From positions 1 to 64,000 of the forward strand of contig NZ_AYKS02000058.1 in assembly GCF_000496755.2 (NCBI RefSeq): a stretch of 64,000 nucleotides of DNA. Reading direction: 5' to 3'. Positions 27,759 through 38,700 of this stretch are shown in pieces; the stretch's first letter is position 1; each line of letters opens with the position of its first letter. The stretch is from Serratia sp. DD3 (GTDB lineage Bacteria > Pseudomonadota > Gammaproteobacteria > Enterobacterales > Enterobacteriaceae). A program made the position numbers and the translations under genes. The notes beneath the pieces were generated by a model, which did no database searches, had not been told where the DNA came from, and saw only the letters and a program-made list of their open reading frames with translations.

Positions 27759-29579
27759 TTAACGTAATGTAAATACCTCACCACGGGGGATAAACGGTAA
27801 ACGATGCCCTTCTGGCAACAGCCATGCATGTTCCATCTGGATATCAATATACTGTTCACAGCCGCCATCGGTAATGATCAAGATGGGGCCTTGTGCCGGA
27901 AACTCTCCCCGTTTTGACAGTTGGGATAGCAGATTGATACCCGGTTGCAATACCGTGCCCCCTCTCCCCTCTAAAGCAAATCGATATAATAGCTGTTCCG
28001 GCATAACCCAGCCTTTGTCGTACGCTTGCGCGTCACAACAGATAAAACGCACTTGCTGTACATCATGAGCAAGGGCATAACTGGCAATGGCACCTAACGC
28101 TTTGCCGAGCAGTTGGATATTCATTGAACCAGAAGTATCAAGCAGTACACCAAATACACGTGACAAGCGCATTTCTTCTGAGGGTTTCGCCAACGAAGGT
28201 CGCGGGATATTGGGTGTCGCCGATTGACGGCGTGAAGGATGCGCATAGCTACGGTGGTATTCTAGCGGTGGAAAGTGTTCGTCAAACCATTCAGCCAACC
28301 GAACATCCCAAGGGATAGGTGGTTGAGAAAGACTACGAATCTCTTCAATCAATCCAGCTGGCAAGGTTGTGCGTGCAGAACCATACAAACAACGTTCTAA
28401 CCCTTGGCTTAGAGCGCGGCGACAATATTCTTCAGCATTGGTGAAAATACTACCTTGATCTTCGCCCAAAATATCGCCATCACCCACGTTTCCTCGTAGG
28501 GTCACCAGTTTTCTCGCCTTGCGGATATCCTGCGCCAGATGATCATAAATCTCTTCACAGGATGCATTATCAAACTGTGAGTCATAAAGAAGACCCAGGG
28601 ATGGTGGCGTGCCAATCTGCATCTGCATTAACCAGCCATTAATGGCGAAGTCACAGGCGACGTTCCATAAATAGGGATCACGCCCCCGGCGTCGAGATGC
28701 GTGGTTTAATCCGGCATGCAGCAGTTCGTGGGCAAAGACAAACAGACATTCCCCTTGCTTTAACGCCGCTGCGGGATTCATCCATATTTTTTGGGCACCG
28801 ACATCAATAGCCGCCACACGAATATCATATTGCCCACAAAGCCGAATATCCTCCACCAACTCGAAACCTGCGGCCAACGCCCCCAATAAAGGGTAGGTAT
28901 CGATTAATTGTCGGCGAGCACGCTGGGCTGGGGTCAGTGTTCGATTTTTATTGTCAGCAGATTGATATCCACCAGCAACCTCTAGCGCCTGCTGTACGCT
29001 CTGAGTAATCCCCTCAACAAACAGATCGCCCCAGTTGGTCGAGTGATAACTCCGAGTCTGCGATTGTTCTAATTGGCAATACCAAGAGCTAAGACCACCA
29101 CAATAGAGATGATGCCACTGATAAAGGATATCAGGACATCCATCAACAACCCATTGACGAAACTGAGCCTCAGTATCCGCGTTAGATTGATCAAGGAGAC
29201 CAAAGGATTGCAGTTCTTCAGGCAACGGGCTGATTTTTAGTTCATCACAAAACAGGGTGACCGTTTTAAGCGCTGCAAGCTCCCATAACTGTTGCGGCGA
29301 TCGTTGTTGAACCAAGCCAAAACCCAACGCCACCAACGCTTGAGCAATCATTCTGGCCCATTGCACAGGGGTTAGACGACGCTGAGCATTAAAGTAAAAA
29401 TGCCCTCGGGGGGAAACGGTTAACCAACCTTTAGAGGAGACATATTGGTGCTTGTCATCAAAGTGGGTATAAACGCTTCGCCACATGGGCATAAACAAGG
29501 GGTGGTTACTAATCAGGTTAATACCTGCACGACAAGCCTCAAGCGCCGAATTCTTGTTTTTGCTGCTTTTATCCATCAC
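27759..29579 (-). CDS. Putative metallopeptidase with VWA-like domain, MoxR partner
   Basis: A 606-residue cytoplasmic protein without signal peptide. The N-terminal half has a zincin-type HELLHAGLNH motif near residue 283 (HExxH plus a third His), with WNVACDFAINGWL after it, as in proteins of the DUF2201 type. The C-terminal part is a von Willebrand A-like domain with the metal-site motif GVLLDTSGSM near 480 and a later ILIITDGGCE. It overlaps the upstream MoxR ATPase gene by 4 nt, so the two act together, like the RavA-ViaA and other MoxR-VWA pairs where the ATPase remodels a target bound by the VWA protein. Substrate unknown. Confidence 0.8.
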   Translation of the reverse strand: MMDKSSKNKNSALEACRAGINLISNHPLFMPMWRSVYTHFDDKHQYVSSKGWLTVSPRGHFYFNAQRRLTPVQWARMIAQALVALGFGLVQQRSPQQLWELAALKTVTLFCDELKISPLPEELQSFGLLDQSNADTEAQFRQWVVDGCPDILYQWHHLYCGGLSSWYCQLEQSQTRSYHSTNWGDLFVEGITQSVQQALEVAGGYQSADNKNRTLTPAQRARRQLIDTYPLLGALAAGFELVEDIRLCGQYDIRVAAIDVGAQKIWMNPAAALKQGECLFVFAHELLHAGLNHASRRRGRDPYLWNVACDFAINGWLMQMQIGTPPSLGLLYDSQFDNASCEEIYDHLAQDIRKARKLVTLRGNVGDGDILGEDQGSIFTNAEEYCRRALSQGLERCLYGSARTTLPAGLIEEIRSLSQPPIPWDVRLAEWFDEHFPPLEYHRSYAHPSRRQSATPNIPRPSLAKPSEEMRLSRVFGVLLDTSGSMNIQLLGKALGAIASYALAHDVQQVRFICCDAQAYDKGWVMPEQLLYRFALEGRGGTVLQPGINLLSQLSKRGEFPAQGPILIITDGGCEQYIDIQMEHAWLLPEGHRLPFIPRGEVFTLR

Positions 29580-30640
29580 TTTTTATCACGCACTGCCAGT
29601 CTTGGCAGATCTCGAGCGACCTCTAACAGAAACCAAGAGGGAAGTTTTCTGCCCTGTTCATCTTCCGCCATAACAGATTGGGCCATCTCCACACTAATAC
29701 GGGCCAATGATTTGAGGCGATCTTTTGCCTGCATGGCCAACTGACGGTGTTCACTTTTCAAGGTGCTATCATTGGCAGGCAGTTCTTTATATAGATAAGA
29801 GCGGAAAGACTGCGCCAAGAAGTAAAGGATATCTCTGTCGCCAGGTTCCGCAGGCCAGGATGCATCCCCTTTAATAATGGCGACCACGGTGTATTTCTGG
29901 CGAATTTGCTTAATGAAACCTTTAAAGTTCACCGCATGATTGGGTGAAAGTAAACCATATGCCAGCGCTTCCAGCATCTGATCATCAATATCTTCACCAA
30001 AGGAATGCAAAGCATCAGACAGCATGTGCCAGCTACGTGGGGTGGAGAAGGGTTCTTCATGTTTTGGCGGTTCATTCCAGAGCTGGTCCGGCCTTAGCTG
30101 AATATATTCAACCACCCACGGATGGATACCCGTCTCGTTGATTGCCCAATTCAACCACTGGCGGTGGTCAGCGCGTAGATGGATATGCACCATGCGGTTA
30201 ATCAGTGCCGATGGCATCGGCTTGACGATCGCCCCATCTTTAGCACGGTTACCTGCACCAATCACAATCGTGCCAGCAGGAAGGTGATATTCGCCAACGC
30301 GTTTTTCAAGAATAAGGGAATAAAATGCCTTTTGGATCTCATGAGATGATGCATTCAACTCGTCGAGAAACAGGACGAAAGGTTCAGATCGTACAATATT
30401 GGCTGGTGGATAAAACCGTGAGCATTGACCATCGATTTGCGGTATCCCCAGCAAATCCTCTGGGGCGAGTTGACTTCCCAACAGTGAGACACACTCCATG
30501 CCGACTTCGCTGGCAAAACGCTGTATCAAGGCACTTTTGCCAATACCTGGCGCTCCCCATAAAAACACTGGGCGAATGGTGCCAACGTTGAGCAAAAAGT
30601 CAAAAGCCTGAGCAGGAGAGAGTTGAACGGAAGAAAGCAT
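29576..30640 (-). CDS. MoxR-family AAA+ ATPase
   Basis: A 354-residue AAA+ ATPase. Walker A WGAPGIGKSAL near 28-38, Walker B FVLFLDELNAS, sensor-1 region TIVIGAGNRAKDG and an arginine-finger area SALINRMVHIHL are all visible. The C-terminal region (about 230-354) is helical and probably binds its VWA/zincin partner encoded by the overlapping downstream gene. Likely forms a hexamer and acts as a chaperone. Not RavA itself, whose LARA insert is absent. Confidence 0.85.
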   Translation of the reverse strand: MLSSVQLSPAQAFDFLLNVGTIRPVFLWGAPGIGKSALIQRFASEVGMECVSLLGSQLAPEDLLGIPQIDGQCSRFYPPANIVRSEPFVLFLDELNASSHEIQKAFYSLILEKRVGEYHLPAGTIVIGAGNRAKDGAIVKPMPSALINRMVHIHLRADHRQWLNWAINETGIHPWVVEYIQLRPDQLWNEPPKHEEPFSTPRSWHMLSDALHSFGEDIDDQMLEALAYGLLSPNHAVNFKGFIKQIRQKYTVVAIIKGDASWPAEPGDRDILYFLAQSFRSYLYKELPANDSTLKSEHRQLAMQAKDRLKSLARISVEMAQSVMAEDEQGRKLPSWFLLEVARDLPRLAVRDKK

Positions 30641-31051
30641 TAATTGGTATCCCGATAACTATACTCTTCATACTTGTATACCGAGTATAAAAGTGAATGA
30701 AATATCATCATGATACCAAACTTGCGGCTAACACTGCACTGTATAACCCATCGCGGAGTTACCCATCACCGGCTTAGGGTTCCCCTCACTAGATAACTGC
30801 TAAGCCAACTTATATTTACCCGTGGAATCGCGCGGCCTGATACCCCCCTTAACCTGCTCCCTCCCGCAAACAACCTTTTTGAATACTATCACTCATAAAA
30901 TCGGCTGATAACCACAGTATCACTCATAACCGCAGCATATTTATCTAATCTCAAGGCAGAATAGTGATTGCAAACTGACCGTTTGTTAAATATTATTCGC
31001 CCAAAATTTTATTGACTAATAAATATTACGATTTTCGACAAGGATTGTTTG
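30641..31051 (+). promoter_or_regulatory. Divergent leader with candidate cdiB promoter
   Basis: About 400 nt between the MoxR gene (minus) and cdiB (plus), no gene seen. A good sigma-70 match lies at 30968-30996: TTGCAA, 17-nt spacer, TATTAT, about 50 nt before the cdiB ATG. The sequence around 30990-31035 is strongly AT-rich. Confidence 0.45.
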
Positions 31052-32746
31052 ATGTTGTTTTTCCGTTGTATTCACCAGGTATGTGGTCGTCCTTATGGGA
31101 TGGCTTTTTTGCTACTCACGCTGGCTTCTTCTACAACTGCAGCAGCCCCGCTTAGCCCGGCAGATCGCGACACCATTCAGCAACAGCAACGCGACCTGCT
31201 GCAACAGAACCAGCAGCAACGCCAACAACTGCAACGCAGCCTGACCCCCACCCTACCCGCTGCACCCCCGGTATCCGCCAGTGGTGGCCCTTGTTTCACC
31301 ATTAATCGCATCCAGCTTGAAGGGGCGACTCATCTGCCTGCCAATACCCGGCAAACGCTCACGCAGCCCTATCTGCAGCGTTGCCTGAACCTGGCGCAGA
31401 TCCAGACACTGGTCCAGCAAGTCTCCGACTGGTATATCGCCCGGGGTTACGTCACCAGCCGTGCGTTCCTCACCGAGCAGGATTTATCCCAGGGGCAACT
31501 GAAACTGCTGGTTCTGGAGGGGCAACTAGAGAAGATCCTGCTGGATAAAAAAGACAGCCGTATGCTGAGAATGGCGTTCCCTGGTCTGCCGGGTAACATC
31601 CTCAACCTGCGTGATATCGAACAGGGTATGGAGCAGATCAACCGCTTGCGCCAGCAACCGGTCAAAATTGAAATCCTGCCTGGCAGCCAGCCCGGCTATT
31701 CCGTGGTAAACCTGAGCGCCACCCCCGAATTCCCACTCATGCTGGGGCTAGGGTTTGACAATAGCGGCCAGAAAAGCACCGGTACCGGGCAGATCAACGG
31801 CTCACTGACAGGCAATAACTTGTTAGGGCTAGCAGATCAGTGGTTTGTCTCTGGTTCACGCAGCAGTGATTTTGCCAACGACCACAACGCACGTAGCGTC
31901 CAGACTGGCGTTAACCTGCCTTATGGGTACTGGCTGGCGGATTACAATTACTCTTACAGCGACTATCTCTCGACCATCAATAATCGCGGTTTTGACTGGC
32001 AATCCACCGGAGACAGTCAAACTCATCGCTTTAATCTGTCACGGGTCGTGTTCCGTAACAGCGAAATAAAAACCGGCCTGGCGCTGGGGCTGACACACCG
32101 CATCAACCGCAACTATCTCAATGACAGCCTGCTGGAGAGCAGCAGCCGCAAACTCACCAGCCTGTCATTCGGGGCAGCACACAGCCAGAAACTGTGGGGG
32201 GGCTTTGCTACCCTCAACCCCACCTATAGCCATGGCGTGCCCTGGCTGGGGGCAGAAAATGACCGAGGTAAGAGTCACGACGCCCCGAGAGCCGAATTCG
32301 ACAAGTTCTCACTGTCCAGCAGCTATTACCTGCCGCTGGCACAAGAGGTGAACTATCTCACCAGCGTTTATGGCCAATGGTCGCCAGACCGTTTATACGG
32401 CAGTGAACGCCTGACGATTGGTGGAGAAAGCTCGGTACGGGGCTTCAAGGAACAGTATCTCTCCGGCGATAACGGTGGTTACTGGCGTAACGAACTGAAC
32501 TGGTCCCCTTTCCGCCTGCCCTATCTGGGGAATATCACCCTGTTGGCTGCCGTCGATGGCGGTTACCTGCGCCATGATTCAGCCGATAGTTTTGCCTCCG
32601 GCACCTTGTGGGGCGGTGCCATCGGGCTGGGCAGCCGCAACCGCTATTTTGCCAGCCAACTGACCGTCGGTTGGCCATTGGCCCACCCGGACTGGCTGGA
32701 GCCAGACCGGGTTTCTGTTTATTACCGTATCAACATTGTTCTTTAA
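31052..32746 (+). CDS. cdiB: CdiB/ShlB-type two-partner secretion outer-membrane transporter
   Basis: A 564-residue Omp85-superfamily transporter that exports the following giant protein. After a signal peptide (ending TTAAA) comes a Gln-rich plug helix (TIQQQQRDLLQQNQQQRQQL), a POTRA domain (CFTINRIQLEGATHLP; YLQRCLNLAQIQTLVQQVSD), a second POTRA (QGQLKLLVLEGQLEKILL) and a barrel with the lid-lock motif LYGSERLTIGGESSVRGF. The C-terminus ends in an aromatic-rich strand (VSVYYRINIVL). The ATG at 31052 follows AAGGA by 7 nt. Order cdiB-cdiA-immunity matches the E. coli-type CDI layout. Confidence 0.92.
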   Translation: MLFFRCIHQVCGRPYGMAFLLLTLASSTTAAAPLSPADRDTIQQQQRDLLQQNQQQRQQLQRSLTPTLPAAPPVSASGGPCFTINRIQLEGATHLPANTRQTLTQPYLQRCLNLAQIQTLVQQVSDWYIARGYVTSRAFLTEQDLSQGQLKLLVLEGQLEKILLDKKDSRMLRMAFPGLPGNILNLRDIEQGMEQINRLRQQPVKIEILPGSQPGYSVVNLSATPEFPLMLGLGFDNSGQKSTGTGQINGSLTGNNLLGLADQWFVSGSRSSDFANDHNARSVQTGVNLPYGYWLADYNYSYSDYLSTINNRGFDWQSTGDSQTHRFNLSRVVFRNSEIKTGLALGLTHRINRNYLNDSLLESSSRKLTSLSFGAAHSQKLWGGFATLNPTYSHGVPWLGAENDRGKSHDAPRAEFDKFSLSSSYYLPLAQEVNYLTSVYGQWSPDRLYGSERLTIGGESSVRGFKEQYLSGDNGGYWRNELNWSPFRLPYLGNITLLAAVDGGYLRHDSADSFASGTLWGGAIGLGSRNRYFASQLTVGWPLAHPDWLEPDRVSVYYRINIVL

Positions 32747-32767
32747 TTTACCAGGAAGGTTATTGTT

Positions 32768-35700
32768 ATGAGTCAGTCAACGGATCGTCCTCTTCATGCC
32801 GCACAACGTTGGCTGAGTTATACCCTTTGTACCGTTCTGGTCTGGCAACCGGTGTTACCCGCGTTTGCTAACGGCGTGAACGTCACCGAGGGCAACACCC
32901 ACCTTGACCAGGCGGCCAATGGCGTGCCGGTGGTCAATATTGCCACCCCCAATCAGGCGGGCATTTCCCATAATAAATACAACGAATTTAACGTCGGGAA
33001 AGAGGGACTGATCCTTAACAACGCCACCGGGCAATTAAATCAAAGCCAACTGGGTGGTTTAATCCAGAACAACCCTAATCTGCAAGCCGGGAAAGAGGCG
33101 CAAGGCATCATTAACGAAGTGGTGGCCCCTAACCGTTCGCAACTGCAAGGCTACGTAGAAGTTGCAGGTAAACAGGCCAATGTGATGGTCGCCAACCCTT
33201 ATGGTATTACTTGTGATGGTTGTGGCTTTATCAATACCCCAGAGGCCACCTTGACCACCGGCAAACCGGTGCTGGGCGCGGATGGCAAATTGCAGGCCTT
33301 GGAAGTCACCCAAGGCACCATCACCATCCAAGGCCAGGGGTTAAATGCCAGCCAGAGTGAAAAATTTGCGCTAATTGCCCGCGCTACCGAAATCAACGCC
33401 CAACTGCATGCCAAAGAGGCCAATATTACCCTCGGTGCCAACCGGGTGGATGCCCAGGGCAATGTCACCCCGATAGCCGGCCAGGGCGAGGTGCCGAAAG
33501 TCGCCATTGATACCAGTGCATTGGGGGGCATGTATGCCAACCGTATCCACTTGGTCTCCAGTGAAACCGGCGTCGGCGTTAACCTGGGTAACCTCAATGC
33601 CCGTGAAGGGGATATCCGCCTGGATGCCAATGGCAAGCTGACGCTCAATAATTCGCTGGCACAGGGTAATCTCGCTGTCAACGCGACCGAAGTGGCCCTG
33701 AGCGGTAACCACCAGGCTGGGCAAAATATCACGGTGAACAGCCAGGGCCAGTTAGCTCTGAGCAACACCGCCGTGAAAGCCGGTCAGCAGATCACACTTA
33801 ACGGCGGGGCGTTGGCACTGGATCACACTGCGCTCAGCGCGGCTCAAGACATTCGGTTAAACACCACGGGCCAACTGCGCGCCGCTAACTCGACCCTGCT
33901 GGCTGGCACAGATGCAGAAGGCAACTTGACTGCCACCCAGACATTGGCGGTAAACGCCGGTGAGCAACAATGGCTCAACAGCCAACTCGGGGCTGGGACC
34001 GTGATTGCCGAAGCCCAGCGTGATGTGATGCTGGATGCGGGTTCCCAACTGACCGGGTTGAACGGCGTCGCATTACAGGGTGGGCTGCTCAATCTGGCAG
34101 GTAAAGCCAGCTCCGGCGGGGATTTCACCCTGCAGGGCACCCATCTGCAAAGCACAACCAGCAGCGTACTCAGCGCACAACAGGATATCCATTTCACCTT
34201 CAGCGGCAATGCGGATTGGCAAGGACAACTGACCGCAGGACGCGATCTGGCGTTACAGGCCGATAGCCTGAATAACGCAGGCCAACTGGCCGCCAACCGC
34301 AATAGCCAGATAACAGCACAGACGCTGAATAACAGCGGGCTGATACAGGCGCAGGGTGAACAGACGCTGAACATGGGGCAACTCGACAACAGTGGGCAAC
34401 TGCAATCAGCAGGAGCTTTGAAGTTGCATGCTGATACGGTTAATAATCGTGGCCTGATCGGCTCGCAGCAAGAACTGACCCTACTGGTGCAGGACCGGCT
34501 GGACGTGAGCGGTTCACTGTATGCCGAAGGTCCGCTGAACGTGCGTGCCGACCAGTTCCTGCTAGCAGGGCGCACGACCGGGGTTCAGGGGATCGAGGTT
34601 ATCGGTAACCTGCAGACCACAACGGACTCGGCGTTACTGAGTGCTGGCGATATCAATCTGCAAGGGGATACATTTCTGCTGAATGGATTGCTGTCCAGTG
34701 ACCGTACTTTGACCATCACAGGAAAGCAGATCACCACGGGGGAGCGTGCACAGAGTCAAGCCAAAGATGCCATGGTTCTGACGGCGACAGAGAGTGCTCA
34801 ACTTGCCGGGGTGTTCACCACCCTGGGGGATTTAGTGTTCAGCGCTACCCAGGCCGAAAACCGTGCTGACATTGCTGCCAACAATATTGACTGGCGCAGT
34901 GATAGCTTGAACCAACAAGGCCGAATTCAGGCTGACCAGAGATTAACGCTGGGAGTTAACCAACTGGCTCAACAAGGTTCATTGCAAGCAGGCCAACAGC
35001 TTACCCTGCGCGGTGACACCTTGACTAACAGCGGGTTTATCGGTGCATCGCAGCTTGACCTGGCGTTAACCCGCAGCCTGGATAACCGCGGTTCGCTTGT
35101 CGCCAGCGAAGGATTGATGCTGGGTGTGCCCTCACTGAACAACAGTGGCACCCTGGCTGCGAATACGCTGGCATTAAACACCCAGAGCCTGGATAACCGC
35201 GGACTGATACAGGCCAGTGACCATGCCGATATTGAGGCACAAACACTGATAAACCGCCTCGACGGGCGTTTACTGGCCGGGGAAACCCTGGCCTTGCGCA
35301 CCGGGCAACTGAACAACGCCGGCAAACTACAGGCTACTGACCTGAATGTGGGCACACAAACCTGGCACAATACCGGCAGCGTATTGGGCATCGATAGCCT
35401 GACTGCCCAGGTGAGCCAAGATCTCGATAACGGCGGGCAATTGCTGAGCCAGGGGCCGATTGCGCTGAATGCGGCATCACTGACCAATAGCGGAAAAATC
35501 CTCGGCGAGGGTCAGCTCACGGTCAATACGCAGCAATTGATCAACTCGGGGGAGGCACAAGGCAACAGCACCCAGTTGAACACCAATCAACTGACCAACA
35601 GCGGCAATCTGATTGGCGTGGAACGGTTGGTATTGCAACTGCAACAGGATCTGAACAACGCCGCCGGCGGTCAGTTACTGAGTGGGGGGGCACTGCAGAT

Positions 35701-38700
35701 CAACGCGGCCGCGGTGAGCAATGCCGGGCTGTGGCAAGGCGAACAGATTATCCTGGCGGCGCAGCAACTGGACAATACCGGCACGCTGCAGGCGAGTAAA
35801 CATCTCCAACTGGATCTGAGCGGCAATCTCTCCAGTGGGGTGGGGAGCCAGATGGTCACCCAGGGTGACGCGGAGTTTAACGGGCTGGCGTTGGTTAACC
35901 AGGGCCACTGGCAAGCGGCCAATCTGTCGCTGACAGGAACTTCACTGTTCAACAGCGGTGTGATAACCGGGGTTAATCAGCTCACGGGCGAGATCAACGG
36001 CGATATCACCCAACAGGCAGGTGGGCAGATACTGAGCAACGGCACGGTCACCCTGAATGCCGCACACCTGGATAACGCGGGGCGAATCCAGGCCGGAACC
36101 CTGGCCTTGCACGCGGTGGACCTCACCAACGCCGGACTCGTACTGGCACAGGCATCGCTCAATGCCCAACTCAGTGGGGTTTTCCGTAACCTGGCCACCG
36201 GCGATCTGCGTAGCCAAAGTGTGTTGCAGTTAAATGCGGCGGGGCTGGATAACGCGGGCGCTATCCAGAGTGTGGGGAACAGTACGCTGGTACTGACCAG
36301 CCCAATGCTCAATGCAGGCAAACTGGTGGTGGGCGGTACCTTGGATCTGCACGCACCCAGCCTGAATAACAGCGGTTGGTTACAGGCGGGCAATCTCCAC
36401 TTTAACGGCAATCAACTGGATAACACCGGTACGTTGATCGCCGCAGGCAACAGTGGGCTAACGCTCAATACGTTTAACAACCAGGGCACGGTACAGGGCG
36501 AGAGCCTGCAACTGAACATCGGTAGCCTGAACAACACCGGCACCTTGCTGGCCACCCGGCAGTTGACGGTGCAGGCGCAACAGGTAGAAAACCTGCAGAG
36601 TGGCAAGCTGTTCAGCGCAGGCGACCTGACGTTGGTAAGCGGTGCGCTCAGTCAGTTCGGGCAACTGGTGGCGCTGGGCAATATTGCCCTGACACTCAAT
36701 AACGATTTTGCGCAACAAGGTACCTTAGCGGCCGGGAACACATTAAGCCTCAACACGCTGGGCAATATCACGCTAACCGGTACCACACAGGGCCAAAGTC
36801 TGGCGATCCGTAGTGGTGGGCTGTTCACCAATGCCGGCACACTGCGCGGGGGAGACGGTGATGTGCGGATTGATGCTGCAGATATCACACAAAACGCAGG
36901 TGCCAGCCTGCAATCAGGTGGCTCGGTCCAACTGTTCAGTGGCAGCGCCATCAACAACCACGGTTTTATCGGCACCGCAGGTGATCTACTGCTGAGTGCC
37001 GTGAGCCAACTGTTCAACAGCGGCATGCTCTACAGCGGCGGCAATATGCACCTGCTAGCAGACCGCATCGCCAACCAGTACGGCGATATTCTGGCCAGTG
37101 ACAGCCTGTGGATGCAGCGCGATACGGCAGGCAATGCCAACAGCGAAATCGTCAACAGTTCCGGCACCATTGAAACCGAAAATGGTGATATCACCCTTAA
37201 CACCGTACATTTATTAAATCAGCGCGATGGCCTCACGGTAAACTCTACTTACACCGAATACTTGTCTTCCGACCAGCCTTATATCGACGTGTATCTCGTT
37301 AATATGGATGTTAATGACCTAGGGTTCTTGGCATGGGAGCATAGCGTCGGAGGAGACAATGGGTTTGACGTGACTGGCTTCAGGCTGGTTTTTAACAAAC
37401 TGCAAGATGAAAAAAAACTTCTTGTGAGTGAGTCGGAAATTAGTGTCAGCGCCAGTGGCGGCGCAGCCCGTATTGCCTCGGGTCGAGATATGCACGTTTA
37501 TGCCAACACGTTGGACAACAATGCCAGCGAACTCTTGGCAAATAGGGCGATGTCACTGCAGGGTGAAACGCTGAATAATACGTCAACCGTAGCTGGGAAA
37601 CAGTCTGTCTATCAAGTCTATCGCTATCAATGTGAAATATTCCTCTGCCCTGGTCTTGGTTTGGAATTTGGTACTCATGTGGATGGATATGCAATAAATT
37701 ATGCAAATGTCATTCGGTCGGATCAATACGCCGAGGATAGATATGCACGTTATTTTCTGGCTGATGCTCCGATTTATGAAAATAGCACGGACGACGGCAT
37801 TTATCGTGCAGTGATCCAAGCCGCTGGCACCGTGAGCGCCAATTTCACCAACGATATCAGCAACACCACGGTGACCGCCAATGCAGGTAGTCTCAACCAT
37901 ACACTGACAAAGCCGACGCTCGATAACCTGCAACAACCGGACAACGTAGAAGGCACTCAAGCACAGGCACTGGACAATGACCAAAGCGTTTCCGTGGGCA
38001 CCCCAGCTTGGAAAGACAGCCTGCAGAGTGCACTGAGTACCCTGGGCAATACGGCCGCCGACCTGGCGGATTACCCGTTACCTAACGGCAATAATGGCCG
38101 CTTTGTGCCGAACCCGGATCCAAACAGTCCCTATCTGATCACCACCAATCCGAAACTGAACGGCCTGGGGCAACTTGACGACAGCCTGTTTGATGCACTG
38201 TATACGCAACTCGGCCAACAACCCGGTCGCGCACCACAGGAAAACGACAGCCGTTACACCAACGAAACACAGTTTATCGGCTCGGCCTATTTCCTTGATC
38301 GTCTTAATTTAAACCCGGACTACGACTATCGCTTCTTGGGTGACGCGGCTTTCGATACCCGCTATATCAGCAACGCCCTGCTGCACCAGACAGGGCAACG
38401 GTATATCAACGGTGTCGGTTCCGATCTGGAACAGATGCAATACCTGATAGACAACGCCGTACAGGCACAAACCGGACTGGGTTTACAGTTCGGTGTCAGT
38501 CTGACCACTGAGCAGGTGGCGGCACTGGACAAGAGCATTGTTTGGTGGGAGCCCGTGACCATTAACGGCCAAACGGTGCTGGCCCCTAAACTGTATCTGT
38601 CGAGCAAGGATACGCTGGTCCTGAATGGCAGTGTGATCAGCGGTAACCAGGTGAATCTGAAAGCGGGCAGCCTGACCAACAATGGCAGCACGATCCAGGG

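Noticed and set aside
33199..33768. Long minus-strand open frame inside cdiA
   Set aside because: Antisense to the TPS and repeat region; composition follows the codon bias of the opposite strand and no family is recognisable. The same holds for the other minus-strand frames up to 42 kb.
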